A DNA stretch of 64,000 bases from Costus lasius. Lineage: Eukaryota > Streptophyta > Magnoliopsida > Zingiberales > Costaceae. The stretch covers positions 121,756,493-121,820,492 of the forward strand of contig CM050448.1 of assembly GCA_027563935.2 (NCBI GenBank), read 5' to 3'. The notes beneath the pieces are model-generated. The model saw only the letters and a list, made by a program, of their open reading frames with translations. It was not told where the DNA came from and made no database searches. The position numbers were made by a program, and so were the translations under genes. Shown in pieces: positions 23,951 to 35,737 of the stretch; the first letter of the stretch is position 1; every line of letters starts with the position of its first letter.

Positions 23951-24831
23951 TGTAAGATAAACATGTTCTATTGAAGGGACACCAAATTTATGTTAAACCT
24001 GGCATCCATCCCGAAATCATCATGAAACATAAGAAGTACATAAATTTATGTTCAACTTATCTAAACATGAATTTATTGTTTCACAATTGAAACTTGGATT
24101 TTTAAAAATTGAAAACAAATATTTTCTCTAAGCCGGTCATAAGATTCTTTGAGAAATTTTGACTAGGATGAAAGTAGCCTAACCATCATTATTTTGTTGA
24201 ACAAGACAAGCACCTGAAATATAAGGCCATCAGCTGCATGAGAAAGCCTTGGAATGAACTCCTTTAAAAGCTTAGCAACAGTTGATAGAAACCAAAAATC
24301 CTTCCGTTGTACCTGTAATTCTATGATATTAATGCATGCTAGAAATGTTGGAAAATAAAGAACTTCATACTTGCTTCAGTTACATACTGAAAAATGGTTC
24401 CATGTCATATTTATAAACCGGGTGCCCTTTGCTCTCATATTCAAACTGTTTGCTCTCAAAGTTTGGTGGTCGAACTACTTCTTCCTCAAGGAGTTTCCAC
24501 CTTTCAGAAAAGGGCAACTGAGCCAACAAAAAAGAAATGCACTATGGCATGTTTATACTAAAAACTTATTAAAAGAATAATAGGAGAAAATAAGTAAAAA
24601 AATTGAAACATGTGATTCACACCAATCTATCTATCATGACAAATTGACAATCATGTCCAACACACAATAATAGAACTTGAGGCAGGATATCAATATAGAT
24701 CTATTAAGAAAAGGAATATGAAGTATTAGGTCGCCTGAAGCAATTAAAATATAAACTATGTGACTATACCTTTATAACAGAATGATAATTTAGCGCAATC
24801 AAATCAAATCGCCTGATAAACAGGATTTCTT

Positions 24832-25150
24832 TAACCCTATGTTTCCTTGGAGGAAAGGAAAATTGGAAGGAATGAAAAACTGCAAGGAAAGAAAACTCTA
24901 CGGAAAGAAAAAAAATCAATATCTTGTTTCCTTGAAAGGAAAGAAAAGAAGAAGAAAAATTAATTTCGAAGGTCGGGCGAAGTAGCGTTGTGTTTTCTCC
25001 AACTTTTCCGTCCGATTCGGGCGGAAAAGTTATAAAATTTTCCATCACTTTTCCACATAAATTTTTCCTTCCACCCAAGGAAAAAACAGAAAACTTATTT
25101 TTCTTTTCTTTTCCTCTAGTTCTCTTCCTAAGGAAACACACCCTAAGGAA
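24832..25150. mobile_element. Tourist-like MITE
   Basis: The left end reads CCCTATGTTTCCTTGG after TTTAA. The right end is the complement of AGGGTGTGTTTCCTTAGG, followed by TAA. Inverted ends of the GGGTGTGTTT type and a TAA-like target fit the PIF/Harbinger-derived Tourist class. The right end phrase is doubled (AAGGAAACACACCCT twice). The interior is A- and T-rich with no coding role; frames on both strands are compositional. Confidence 0.6.
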
Positions 25151-27517
25151 ACACACCCTAAAGGAAATCACATTTGAAAAAAATCCTTTCAGTCCTCGTG
25201 TATTGCAGTTGCACGAAAAAAATCCTCATTTGTTGGATTTGTTGGGTCGATGAATCTCAATAAAAATCAAGTTGATAATCCAAACCGAGAAATGGTTAAG
25301 TAGGGTCCAAAAGATCCCTCCTTTTACCCGATGTGATTGATTCTTTTCTTTACAATGAGATTAGTGGCGATTACCAGGACCACATTCTGTTGAACATGGT
25401 TGGCATGTGAGCCAATCAAAGCATGGGTCTGTGTTTTGCACCATGTTGCTTAGAGCATGATGGAGCCAATCTGACCTCTAGGCTTAGTCTGATCAAATCA
25501 ACTTGGGGATTATACCTAATTGGTCATCAATTCAGACTCAAGACAACTATCTAATTAGTTACCAGAAAGTTGTCATCAATTTCAATAATAGTTTAAGAGA
25601 CATTTATAATTTAAGGGTCATGTGTATTTGGTACATCTTTGATGCAAGAAAAGAGATAGAGAGATACAAGAATAGAGATACCAAGGGAAAGAATTTGATA
25701 ATTCATTAATTAAAGCTACCTCTATAGTAGACTAAATCCCTATATATATAGAGATATATATAGAGATAGAGAGAGAGATAGAAAGATAAAGACCAATGTT
25801 CCCAAAAGCAGTTTGTATTAGCTATCTCTACAGCAGACTATATATATATATATATATATATAATTATTTTTCGTTATTGCTCTTAAACTATTTCATAGGA
25901 TATATATATATATAAGATTTATTGACCATGGACGTACGCTATAGGGCATGCCCTAGTTAAGAATAGTACAATTTGATTTATTAGCCACCTCAGGTCAAAT
26001 GTAATATAGTTCGATTTATTAATCATCTTTTATCATATGAACAAATAATATATTTAAATTCTTGATCATGGGCGGTAGATACAGAGGTGCATATTCGAAT
26101 GGAAGACAAATCATCACATTGTGTAACAATACTTAAAAACCTAAACATGTAATCTAAATTTCAAGTATGGCTTAACTTGATGGGTATCTGTAGCAGAGAG
26201 CCTGATAATGCCCTGATATGTAAGCCCGTAAATAATGCACTTGTTGACTTTGACATTGGTACTGAATCTAAGAATCTTAATCCACAATCTAAATGAAACA
26301 AAATTTATTATATTCATTCTACTCTCTTGTGTTATAGCTGAAATGGAACAGTGATGATTCCATATGTGCAGACATTGTAATGATCTTTACGTTGTTGCGA
26401 TTATTAATCATCCAAGTATCTCTGAATTTCTATTCTAGTTTTTCCTCGTTTCCTTCAAAAAAAAGACCAGTTGTAAGAATCAGTCTAGCACAAAAACAAG
26501 AGTAGCGCAGGATTGCTGCAAAGGATCTGACAGGAAAATCGAGCACTTCAATTTAGATCCTCAACAATCCAACTATTAATACAGTGCAGTGAATATAATT
26601 CTCTACATAGAAAACAGAGCATGCTCACAGTACTTTTAGGTCTTTACTGATCTTCGTCAGCTCAGTTCTTGTTTGCTAATTACGTAAGGGCCTTTTTTCG
26701 ACATAAGAAAAACTTGCCGACTCTAAACCAACGATTCCCCATCCTGTACTATGGAGACGGAAAAATATTTTATCAGAAGATCATGTTGGCATTAGAGAGC
26801 ACCGAACTATAGGAAACAACTTTGATTCAACGACCCCATATAGCAAGATCCATCAAAAAGCCCATTTTTTTTCAATTACCAGCTCTGTAAGATCATTTTT
26901 CGTGTCAAACTAAAGCCCTCCGCCCTCCGCCACTGTTCACCATAGTGCGGGCAAATCCCCCCCCCCCCCCCCCCCCCCCCCCCCCACTAAATTAGAACCT
27001 AATGTTTGCCTCCACATTATTGAACTCATTATTGATATTATGCTCTTTGCCCCTTATAAAGCAAAGTGTATTGTCACTATACATGAAAATTTTGATTTGC
27101 GTTGCAGCTGTCTTCCATTTACAACTACTGTTTTCTTGTATGAAGAAATTGAAAACTGAATAATTATAATCTGCAATGTTATAGATTATAGATGTCATAT
27201 AATAACATAACTGATCTGCTCCAATACTTCCAAGAGTAGTACACGTATTGCGGTAATATAAAATTATAAATTGATCATTGGTTAAATTCTCACCAAATTT
27301 GGACTTTCCACCAATTAATCCCAGAAAATATTGAGGAAAATTCTTCTAAATACGAAGGGCATTATGAGTGGTAGTCGCTCAATCGTCATTTTAGATACTT
27401 GTCATAATCTGCAATATTTTCCCGGGCATTAATAAGGAAATAGTTATATGCCTTGAGAACAGTGGAAATATAATATTCAAAACTTCAAATTAATTGTCGC
27501 TCCCAACAATTTTCACG
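25151..27517. other. Repeat-poor AT-rich stretch of the pseudogene's broken intron
   Basis: No exon of the capping enzyme was recognised here, although the KxDG-bearing exons would be expected between 24.5 and 43.5 kb. It contains a TA microsatellite at about 25839-25862 and a 29-base pure C tract at 26957-26985. Confidence 0.4.
26957..26985. repeat. 29-base poly-C tract
   Basis: An uninterrupted run of 29 cytosines in otherwise AT-rich DNA. Such tracts are rare in plant genomes and may reflect a gap edge or sequencing artefact. Confidence 0.95.
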
Positions 27518-27745
27518 TCAATGTGCCCATATTAGAATCAAACTATCAGGCCAAAAGATAGAAGGACATGGAAGCAACATCTTCAGCGTCAGCAACAGAG
27601 GCGAGGGCCGACGTCGTCGCCGAGTTTTCCGGAGACGTCGACGAGGCGGCTGAAGCGGACGACGGGCGAGATCTTCGGAAGGAGACGCGAGAGGCATCAA
27701 CGACTCTGTCTTCTTCAGCAAACAAATCGGACGAGGATCTTCAGC
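27518..27745. other. GC-rich stretch left of the tandem unit
   Basis: Contains an ATG at 27568 opening an acidic, Ala/Ser/Asp-rich frame that runs into the tandem unit to about 27888. No domain can be recognised. It may be the 5' part of a transposed gene fragment. Confidence 0.3.
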
Positions 27746-28125
27746 GGAGCGAAGCGGCTTCGTCTCCACAGCGAGATCTTCGTGACGAGAAAGGAAGCAG
27801 GCGGCGCTGGAGAAGTCTCCAACGGAAGAAGCGGACGGTGAGAGCAAGTCCAGCGGAACGGAGCGGCTTCAGCGAGCGATCCCCTTAAAGCTTGAGGGGA
27901 CAAAGGAGGCAGAGTAGAGAGAGGTCTGCGGAGAGATCCAGAGAGCCTGTGAACGAGAGCGGCGAGAAAGGAGATCGCGGCGCTTCCCATATGCGACAGA
28001 GAGGAGAGAGTAGAGTACTCTGTAGTCGGTGGCAAGAGTCGACACCGACGTGAGAGGAGATTGCGGCCCTTCCCATCTTCGAAGCGCCTCGCGTCCGGGT
28101 GCGGTTTCTTATAGCAGAAATAAAC

Positions 28126-28594
28126 ATGGGTGAGCATTAACTAAAAATCGAAATCAGAATTTATCAAATTTTTTATACCAAATTATTAAAAATCGAAATT
28201 CAAATTTTATAAAAATCAAAATTTTATCAAACCGAATTTATCAAAAAAATTAATTATTAAGAATTTAATTAATTATATGATTAGTAATTAGGTTATTAGG
28301 TAGTAGATAATAGATTTTAGACTTTTAGTAACTAGTTATGTTATAATAAAATTAAAATATAATATAATATATTTTATTATATATATATATTATATATTTT
28401 AATATATATATATATATATCGGTAAATTCGGTTTTTACTGAACCGAAAAAAAAATCGAATCGAAGACCGAAAATCAAATTTTACAAAACTTATTATCGAA
28501 ACTCAAACCGAAATTTTTTTTTACCGAACCGAATTTACCGAAATTTTCGATAATCGGCAAAAACCAAATTAACTGAACCGAATGCTCACCCCTA
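28126..28594. mobile_element. Non-autonomous hAT-like element
   Basis: The left end reads GGGTGAGCATT and the right end AATGCTCACCCCTA. The interior is AT-rich with ACCGAA-type motifs and no coding capacity. The same element is found at 34307-34800 in the second duplication unit. Confidence 0.7.
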
Positions 28595-28706
28595 AGCAGA
28601 ATAGGCATCGGTATATTTAATTAAAAATATTTTAAATTTAATTATTTATTTTAATTTTGATTTAATTGGTCGCTGACTGTTGGCGCCGCCGCTGCCTTAT
28701 TATAAT

Positions 28707-29180
28707 TAGGGGTGAGCAAATGGGGGTTTGGGACTGGTATCGATACCGAACTCCCAGTCCCGAACTCCCGAATTGCAAATCGTAGGTACCGATATTGGTA
28801 CCGAATTCTAATTCGGGAGTTTGGTACCAGTATCGAACTCCCGAAATCTCAAAATTTTAAATTTTAAATTTTTTTTAAGTATTTAAGTATCTAAATTAAT
28901 AAATAATATAAAAATAATTAATTAATTAGTAAATATACCTTATAAGTTGTAATATATCTCATAAGTAAATTAGTAAATAATATATCAATAAATATATTAA
29001 TTAATTATTAATATATATTTCGGTACTTCGGGACTATAAATAAATCCTGAATTTTTTTCAAGTACCGAAAAATTGGTACCAATACCGAAGTATCGAAATA
29101 CTGAAATACCGGTACCGAAATACTAAATACCGAAATTTTCGGTACGGTACTTCGGTACCGGTACCGAATGCTCACCCCTA
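28707..29180. mobile_element. Non-autonomous hAT-like element
   Basis: The ends TAGGGGTGAGCA and TGCTCACCCCTA are perfect inverted repeats. The 8-bp flanks ATTATAAT and CTTATAAT differ at one base and suggest an 8-bp target duplication, as expected for hAT transposons. Both subterminal regions are built from GGTACC, GAACTCCCGA and CGGTAC motifs. Confidence 0.8.
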
Positions 29181-29505
29181 CTTATAATGGCGTTCACAAA
29201 ATATGCACAAGAATTTTTTACTCACAAAACATATACGATGCGACAACAAGATATACGATGCATGTGGATACCTCCGCTGAATATCAATTTTTTTAAAAGA
29301 AAACAAGAAAATACATGTTCTTGAAATAAGAAGTTCATAAAACTTACGTCGGTGGTTGCCGCGCGTTGGCTGTGACCACCGGCCACTCCAACTTGCAGCC
29401 ACCGCTGCTGCTGTCGCCGCCGCCACCGCTGCCTAGATCAATCGGAAGACGGTAATGATCTACTTTATTGTGCACTACGGTGATGAGAGAAACTTTGTCA
29501 GCCGC

Positions 29506-30011
29506 TAGGGGTGAGCATTCGGTACCGGTACCAAAGTACCGTACCGAAAATACCAAAAATTTTGGTATTTGGTATTTTGGGATCGGTATGTCAGTATTTC
29601 GGTACTTCGGTACCGGTACCGAATTTAAGTTCGGGATTTCGGTACCGGTACCGGTACCTAAAAAAAATTCGGGATTTTTTTCTAGTCCCGAAGTACCCAA
29701 TTTTAAATTTTAATTAATTATTTAAATGTATATTTGTAATTTCGTATAATCGTATTCGTGGCTTCATTCATCTCAAAAATTTGGGATTTCGGGAATTTCC
29801 CAAAATCTACATTGGGATTTCAGAAAGTTTAAATTTTAATTAATTATTTAAATATATAATTTCTATTATCTAAATATAATTCAAAACTTCGGGATTTTGG
29901 GACCGGTACCGAACTCCCGAATTAGAATTCGGTACCGGTACCGGTACCAAAAATTCTAGTTTGGGAGTTCGGTACCGGTACTGGTACCGAACTCCCGATT
30001 GCTCTCCCCTA
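29506..30011. mobile_element. Non-autonomous hAT-like element inside PPC copy 1
   Basis: Begins TAGGGGTGAGCA and ends TGCTCTCCCCTA. The 8-bp flanks are TCAGCCGC and TTAGCCGC. The uninterrupted paralogues at about 33277 and 39530 show the pre-insertion site. Subterminal parts hold runs of GGTACCGGTACC. Confidence 0.88.
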
Positions 30012-30645
30012 TTAGCCGCTACCAACTGACCTTTCACCGTCCTACCATACACATGCCCTTCATGCTCCGATGCAATGATGGATATCCAGCCGTGCATTGT
30101 GCCAATGGCCTCCATTTCCTTCAGGAAAAAGGTTGCGGCAAGACACAAAATATGCGACCGACCTTGCTGGCTCGTGCTACCAGAGCCCTTGTCGATGGCG
30201 ACTTTCAAAATAGAGCCGGCGCCAAAGATTACACTAACAATAAAATTGTGCTGGTGAGCGTAGCTCTGCAGGAACTGTTCTATATTCTGCCCCTGGAAAT
30301 ATGTTGAACAAACATAGGCAGATTCTGTGAACTGTGTCGATGGGGATGTCGACCTCTGGTAGGGGGCCGTACATTGATGGTTGCCACGCATTGGCTGTGG
30401 TCGCCGGCAGTTCCAACATGCTGTCGCCGCTGCCGCCACCGCCTTTCTTGACCGGAGATTTTTTGATTAATGCGTAGACGAGTATTACTGTGTCAGCTGC
30501 CAGTAGTGGTCCGTCCACTACTCCGCCGATAATTTTGCCATCTGGCCTCTCGACAACGAGGGATAGCCAGTCGATGCGGGTGGCTGGGGCTGCTGGGGCC
30601 CGTGCTACCGTTGGAATTACAATCGCCCAGGAAGACAAAAGAATA

Positions 30646-31217
30646 TGTTGGTGCAATTAATCCTAACACATGCAATTCTAAATATATGAACAAATAAATA
30701 AAACAATAAAAGAACGAGCTAACCGAAGGCGATGAGAATTTCGTCTATCCTAAGACAAAGATTCCGACCCTCGCATGGGTTTTGTCCGGATCTCTTGTCC
30801 CAAGATACAACCGGTGTTGCTTTCTCTGCCGGTGCATCGATGAGAAGCTTGTCACAGCCGCTTTCAACGTCGTATGAGCGGAAAGAGAGAGAGTGAAAGA
30901 GTCGAATGCAGTGAGCGATGAATAGGAGACGCTGCGTTGCCTCTCTTTATATAGAGGAGGCGCCACGTCTAAAAATAATAAATCCAGTCTATTAATAAAT
31001 AATGCCTCGCTCGCCCACCTCTAAATAGGGAGGCTAACGACTAATTAAAACCAAATAAATTGGCTTTAATAATATTTATTAATAGCATTTTCAAAATTAT
31101 TATTTGGGCTAAAAATAAAGAAGTCTAAAATAAATACCCTAAGAAAATAGTATACGAGTAATTATACGCCCACACATAATTAGGGACTTTTGGGTTTTCT
31201 TTATAAAAACACCAACA
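30646..31217 (-). mobile_element. Solo LTR inside PPC copy 1
   Basis: A 572-bp sequence starts TGTTGGTG and ends CACCAACA, flanked by the perfect 5-bp duplication GAATA (30641-30645 and 31218-31222). On the minus strand it has a TATA-like CTCTATATAAAGAG near 30945, so it is inserted in minus orientation. It separates the two PPC segments. The truncated copy at 33.9 kb runs AAGAATATACCTGCC straight through this site. Confidence 0.85.
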
Positions 31218-31759
31218 GAATATACCTGCCTTTATGCGCTGTTTTTGGATGACGGCTGCCCCAGGTCGGTTGAGGTAGATAGAAACGTCTTGAATGGCGC
31301 CGGAGCCAAAGACGATTCCAAAACTGTGGTTGCGGCAACTAGCAAGGAGAATATCGGTAATATTCTCCCCGGCGGAGATCCTGAAGAAGAAGGTGGCTAC
31401 CGCCACGTTGATAGGTATGTCCTGGTGGATCAACTACATGACGGATCTCTGGGAGGCGGCAACATCTTTCTTTTTCCTAGGCATTTTGTCGCCTGCTTTA
31501 AATTTGGCGAACGAGTCTCGATTATTTATAATGCAAAGGGGCCGTTTGGCCACGAGGCAGGATGTGAAGCTCAGGGGCTTGGCACAGGCCCCGGACACAA
31601 GCTCGCGCGCGTGGGATGGAAGTGAGCCCAAGATGGAAGTAGCGGATCGGGTGCAACGGGTGGGGGAAGAACAGATCCGAAGGAGGAGCCAGATCCGCTC
31701 GACATTCAGGCAACGCACGCGCGGAGCACGAGTTCTATCCGGTCTCAAATCAAATTAGG

Positions 31760-32479
31760 ATGGCGATTCGATCCGGCACCTGCAAATTTTTCCCATGCTG
31801 CTACGATCCGTACAGAGGCGGGTGGGTACCCGCTGCAAAAATTACAGCAGGGTACTCATATCAAAAATATATTATTGTTTAACGTTATACCATAATAAAA
31901 TATTATTATACGAAATATTGTGCCAAGATTCGTGCGTGCTCTATAGATCGGGGCACTCCGCTGCAAAAATTTACAAAAGGGTGCCCCGCTGCAAAAACGT
32001 GACCGGCTCGAAGGGGAAGCTTCGACGAGGAATGGAGCTTCGTGAGAGAGGAAGAGGGAAAATGGTTTTATGTTGCTTATGGATTTAACGATAATTATAC
32101 ATTGGCAAATCTGATAGGATTGAAGACAGAAGAACCCCCTCCGGAGAAACTCAGATTAATTTTGAAGACTGAAGAAGAATGCAGGTTGAATATGTAATTT
32201 TGGATTTCAGGTTTAAGGGGGAATGTTGAAAGGATAAACCTGAAATCAATTTGGTTAATTAAGGGCTTTGAAATGCTAAACGAGGAATGCCTCGTTTCTG
32301 GTTAATACATTGTATTTAGTTCTAGATAATTACTAGGTAGAAGTTTAAGAGATGTTTTTCATCTCTATATAAGGATTGTAATCCTATTTGTTTAATAGAA
32401 CAAGAACAAGAAACAATCGTCTTATGCTTCAATTAAAAACTCTTGTTTCTTCGACGGCTCCCAATTCCCATTTCCTTCA
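31760..32479 (+). mobile_element. 3' fragment of an LTR retrotransposon
   Basis: A purine tract (GTTTAAGGGGGAA, about 32211-32223) precedes an LTR-like block 32224-32479 that begins TGTTGAAAGG and ends TTCCTTCA, with a TATA-like CTCTATATAAGG near 32362. The 5' LTR and primer site are missing. The LTR length and TGTTGAAA start resemble the TRIM at 20-21 kb. The region left of the tract (31760-32210) may be internal element DNA. Confidence 0.5.
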
Positions 32480-32504
32480 GGCGCCGCCGATGCCTTATTA
32501 TAAT

Positions 32505-32985
32505 TAGGGGTGAGCAAACTGGGGTTTGAGATTGGTACCGGTACTAAACTCCCGGTCCCGAACTCCCGAATTTCAAATCGTTGGTACCGGTATCGGTACC
32601 GAATTCTAATTCGTGAGTCGGTACCAAACTCCCAAAAATTATTTTAAAAAATTCTCAATATCTTGAAATTTTTAATTTTTATTAAAGTATTTAAGTGTCT
32701 AAATTAATAAATAATATAAAAATAAATAAATAATTAGTTAATATACCTTATAAGTTGTAAATATACCTCATAAATTAGTAGATAATATATAAATAAATAT
32801 ATTAATTAATTATTAATATATATTTCAGTACTTCGGACTATAAATAAATTCTGAAGTTTTTTTCAGGTACCTAAAAATCGGTACTGGTACCGAAGTACCG
32901 AAATAGCGAAATACATGTACCGAAATACTGAATACCGAAAATTTTAGTACGGTACTTCGATACCGATACCGAATGCTCACCCCTA
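32505..32985. mobile_element. Non-autonomous hAT-like element
   Basis: TAGGGGTGAGCA and TGCTCACCCCTA ends with flanking TTATAAT-type 8-mers. Close relative of 28707-29180. Confidence 0.8.
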
Positions 32986-33149
32986 CTTATAATGGCATCC
33001 ACAAAATACGCACAAGAATTTTTTACCCACAAAACATATATGATGAGACAACAAGATATACAATGCATGCAGATTCCTCCGCTGAATATCAATTTTTTTA
33101 AAAGAAAACAAGAAAATACATGTTCTTGAAACAAGAAGTTCAGAAAACT

Positions 33150-33932
33150 TACGCCGGTGGTTGCCGTGCGTTGGCTGTGATCGCCGACCACTGCAACTTG
33201 CAACTGCAGCCCAGATCAACCGGAAGACGGTAATGATCTGCTTTATCGTGCACTACGGTGACGAGAGAAACTCTGTCAGCCACTACCAACTAACCTTTCA
33301 CCGTTCCGCCGTACACATGCCCGTCTTGCTCCAATGCAACGATGGATATCCAACCGCGCGCTGTGCCAATGGCCTCCATTTCCTTCGGGAAAAAGCCTGC
33401 GGTAAGACACAGAATATGCGACCGACCTCACTGGCTTGTGCTACCAGAGCCCTCGTCGATGGCGACTTTCAAAATAGAACCGGAGCCAGAGATTACACTA
33501 ACAATAAAATTGTGCCACGCGAGCGTAGCTCTGCAGGAACTATTCTATATTCTGCCCACTTGAAATATGTTGAACAAACATAGGCAGATTCCGTGAACCG
33601 TGAATCTCGATGGGGATGTCGACCTCTGGTAGGGGGCCGTGCACCGATGGTTGTCGCGCGTTGGCTGTGGTCGCCGGCAGCTCCAACATGCCGCCACCGC
33701 TGCCGCCTTTCTTGACTGAAGATTTTTCGATTAATGCGCAGACAAGTATTACTGTGTCAGCTGCAAGTAGTGGTCCGTCCACCACTTCGCAGATAATTTT
33801 GCCATCTGGCCCCACGGCAACGAGGGAAGGCCAGTCGATGCGCGCGGCTGGGGTGGCTGGCCCCGTGCTACCGTTGGAATTACAATCGCACAAAAAGAAA
33901 AAAGAATATACCTGCCTTTATGCGCTGTTTTT
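33150..33932 (-). pseudogene. PPC-domain gene, truncated second half only
   Basis: Carries the DGKIICEVVDGPLLAAD and ILKVAIDEGS-type segments of the second PPC region but not the first. It is cut at 33932 by the tandem-duplication junction. It has neither the solo LTR nor the hAT element found in copies 1 and 2: the sequence runs CTGTCAGCCACTACCAAC without interruption at about 33273-33290. Confidence 0.7.
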
Positions 33933-34306
33933 GGAGCGAAGCGGCTTCGTCTCCACAGCGAGATCTTCGGGACGAGAAAGGAAGCAGGCGGCGCTGGCGA
34001 AATCTCCAACGGAAGAAGCGGACGGTGAGAGCAAGTCCAGCGTAACGGAGCGGCTTCAATGAGCGATCCCCTTAAAGCTTGAGGGGACGAAGGAGGCAGG
34101 GTAGAGAGAGGTCTGCGGGGAGATCCAGAGAGCCTGTGAACGAGAGCTGCGAGAAAGGAGATCGCGGCGCTTCCCATATGCGATAGAGAGGAGAGAGTAC
34201 TCTGTAGTCGGCGGCAAGAGTCAACACCGACGTGAGAGGAGATTGCGGTGCTTCCCATCTTGGAAGCGCCTCGCGCCCTTGTGCGGTTTCTTATAGCAAA
34301 AATAAA

Positions 34307-34584
34307 CATGGGTGAGCATTAACTAAAAATCAAAATCGAATTTATCAAATTTTTTATACATAATTATTAAAAATCGAAATTCGAATTTTATAAAAATCAA
34401 AACTTTATCAAACTGAATTTACCAAAAAATTTAATTATTAAGAATTTAATTAATTATATAATTAGTAATTAGGTTATTAGGTAGTAGATAATAGATTTTA
34501 GACTTTTAGTAACTAGTTATACTATAATAAAAATATAATATAATATAATATATTTTTTTTAATATGTATTATATATATTATATA

Positions 34585-34629
<45 letters not shown>

Positions 34630-34800
34630 AAATTTGGTTTTTACTGAACCGAAAAAAAAATCGAACCAAAGACCGAAAATCAAATTTTACAAAACTTATT
34701 ATCGAAACCGAAACCGAAATTTTTTTTTACCGAACCGAATTTACCGAACTTTTTGGTAATCGGTAAAAACCAAATTAACTGAACCGAATGCTCACCCCTA
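34307..34800. mobile_element. Non-autonomous hAT-like element (duplicate)
   Basis: Second-unit counterpart of 28126-28594. It has a longer AT microsatellite inside (about 34590-34624). Confidence 0.7.
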
Positions 34801-34912
34801 AGCAGAATAGTCCTCGGTATATTTAATTAAAAATATTTTAAATTTAATTGTTTATTTTAATTATGATTTAATTGGTCGCTGACTGTTGGCGCCGCCGCTG
34901 CCTTATTATAAT

Positions 34913-35409
34913 TAGGGGTGAGCAAATGGGGGTTTGGGACTGGTATCGGTACCGAACTCCCGGTCCCGAACTCCCAGTCCCGAACTCCCGAATTTTAAAT
35001 CGTAGGTACCGATACCGGTACCGAATTCTAATTCGGGAGTTTGGTACCAGTACCGAACTCCCGAAATCTCAAAATTTTAAATTTTAAATTTTTTTAAGTA
35101 TTTAAGTATCTAAATTAATAAATAATATAAAAATAAATAATTAATTAGTAAATATACCTTATAAGTTGTAAATATATCTCATAAGTATGTCTCATAAATT
35201 AGTAAATAATATATAAATAAATATATTAATTAATTATTAATATATATTTCGGTACTTCGGGACAATAAATAAATCCTGAATTTTTTTCAAGTACCAAAAA
35301 ATTGGTACCAGTACCGAAGGATCGAAATACTGAAATACCGGTACCGAAATACTAAATACCGGAAATTTCGGTACGGTACTTCAGTATCGGTACCGAATGC
35401 TCACCCCTA
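34913..35409. mobile_element. Non-autonomous hAT-like element (duplicate)
   Basis: Second-unit counterpart of 28707-29180, with the same flanks. An extra copy of CCGAACTCCC lies near its left end. Confidence 0.8.
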
Positions 35410-35737
35410 CTTATAATGGCGTTCACAAAATATGCACAAGAATTTTTTTACTCACAAAACATATACGATGCGACAACAAGATATACGATGCATGTGGATT
35501 CCTCCGCTGAATATCAATTTTTTTTAAAGAAAACAAGAAAATACATGCTCTTGAAATAAGAAGTTCATAAAACTTACGTCGGTGGTTGCCGCGTGTTGGC
35601 TGTGATCACCGGCCACTCCAACTTGCAGCCACCGCTGGTGCTGTCGCCGCCGCCTCCGCCGCCACCTAGATCAACCGGAAGACGGTAATGATCTACTTTA
35701 TTGTGCACTACGGTGATGAGAGAAACTCTTCAGCCGC

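Larger units (their letters stand above)
18150..24517 (-). pseudogene. mRNA-capping enzyme pseudogene, 3' exon group
   Basis: Six degenerate exons of the plant capping-enzyme guanylyltransferase half, in correct order: 24517-24388 (ERWKLLEEEV to YKYDMEPF), 24312-24214 (RKDFWFLSTVAKLLKEFIPR to ADGLIFQ), 21458-21405 plus 20147-20108 (GWDDRYIPRTHEGL, then KWKYPEMNSVDFLFE, split by a retrotransposon), 19999-19915 (LLFLFEKGK, stop, KLMDG), 18443-18333 (SLSGKI, then WVCMRVRADKAAPNDI), and 18211 to about 18150 (VMRSIEDNITEEILLNEIN). Defects: TAG in place of the Lys codon in the 19.9-kb exon, a missing base in HEGL(L)KWK, a deletion and frame change between SGKI and WVCM, a phase error after MEPF, the TRIM insertion, and no final exon. 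The 18333 junction uses GCAAGC as donor, a plausible GC-AG intron. Intact relatives cap nuclear pre-mRNA by adding GMP to its 5' end. This copy cannot make a working enzyme. Confidence 0.85.
29348..31750 (-). pseudogene. PPC-domain (AHL-type) gene, copy 1, disrupted
   Basis: The minus strand encodes two PPC-like segments. The first (about 31480-31240) reads MPRKKKDVAASQRSV, a stop, then ATFFFRISAGENITDILLAS and FGIVFGSGAIQDVSIYLNRP. The second part reads LVVERPDGKIIGGVVDGPLL, then (30440-30030) IVSVIFGAGSILKVAIDKGS, GRSHILCLAATFF and EHEGHVYGRTVKGQLVAA, with GTAAGTTT as donor at 29347. These match the GSG..V..V and PDG.(V/I).GG.V.G.L.AA signatures of the PPC domain of AT-hook nuclear-localized proteins, which assemble into trimers and modulate transcription. 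No AT-hook core (RGRP) was seen. Breaks: TAG at about 31435, a solo LTR (30646-31217) and a hAT element (29506-30011). Confidence 0.7.

Noticed and set aside
24764..25171. 135-residue Phe/Lys-rich frame on the minus strand
   Set aside because: Lies within the Tourist-like MITE; the composition reflects AAGGAAA repeats.
26992..27198. Minus-strand frame with WKTAATQIKIF, considered as the missing KxDG exon of the capping enzyme
   Set aside because: It aligns weakly by position (WK..AT, later SD) but lacks the KxDG residues and splice sites. Divergence is far above that of the other exons.
27568..27888. 106-residue acidic frame beginning at an ATG
   Set aside because: It crosses the left edge of the 6.2-kb unit, has no domain, and its second half is a duplicated repeat segment. 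Kept only as an unexplained GC-rich stretch.
31245..31758. Plus-strand frames of 126 and 154 residues, repeated at 37475 and 40664
   Set aside because: The opposite strand has the PPC signatures. The plus frames survive only because the segment was duplicated.
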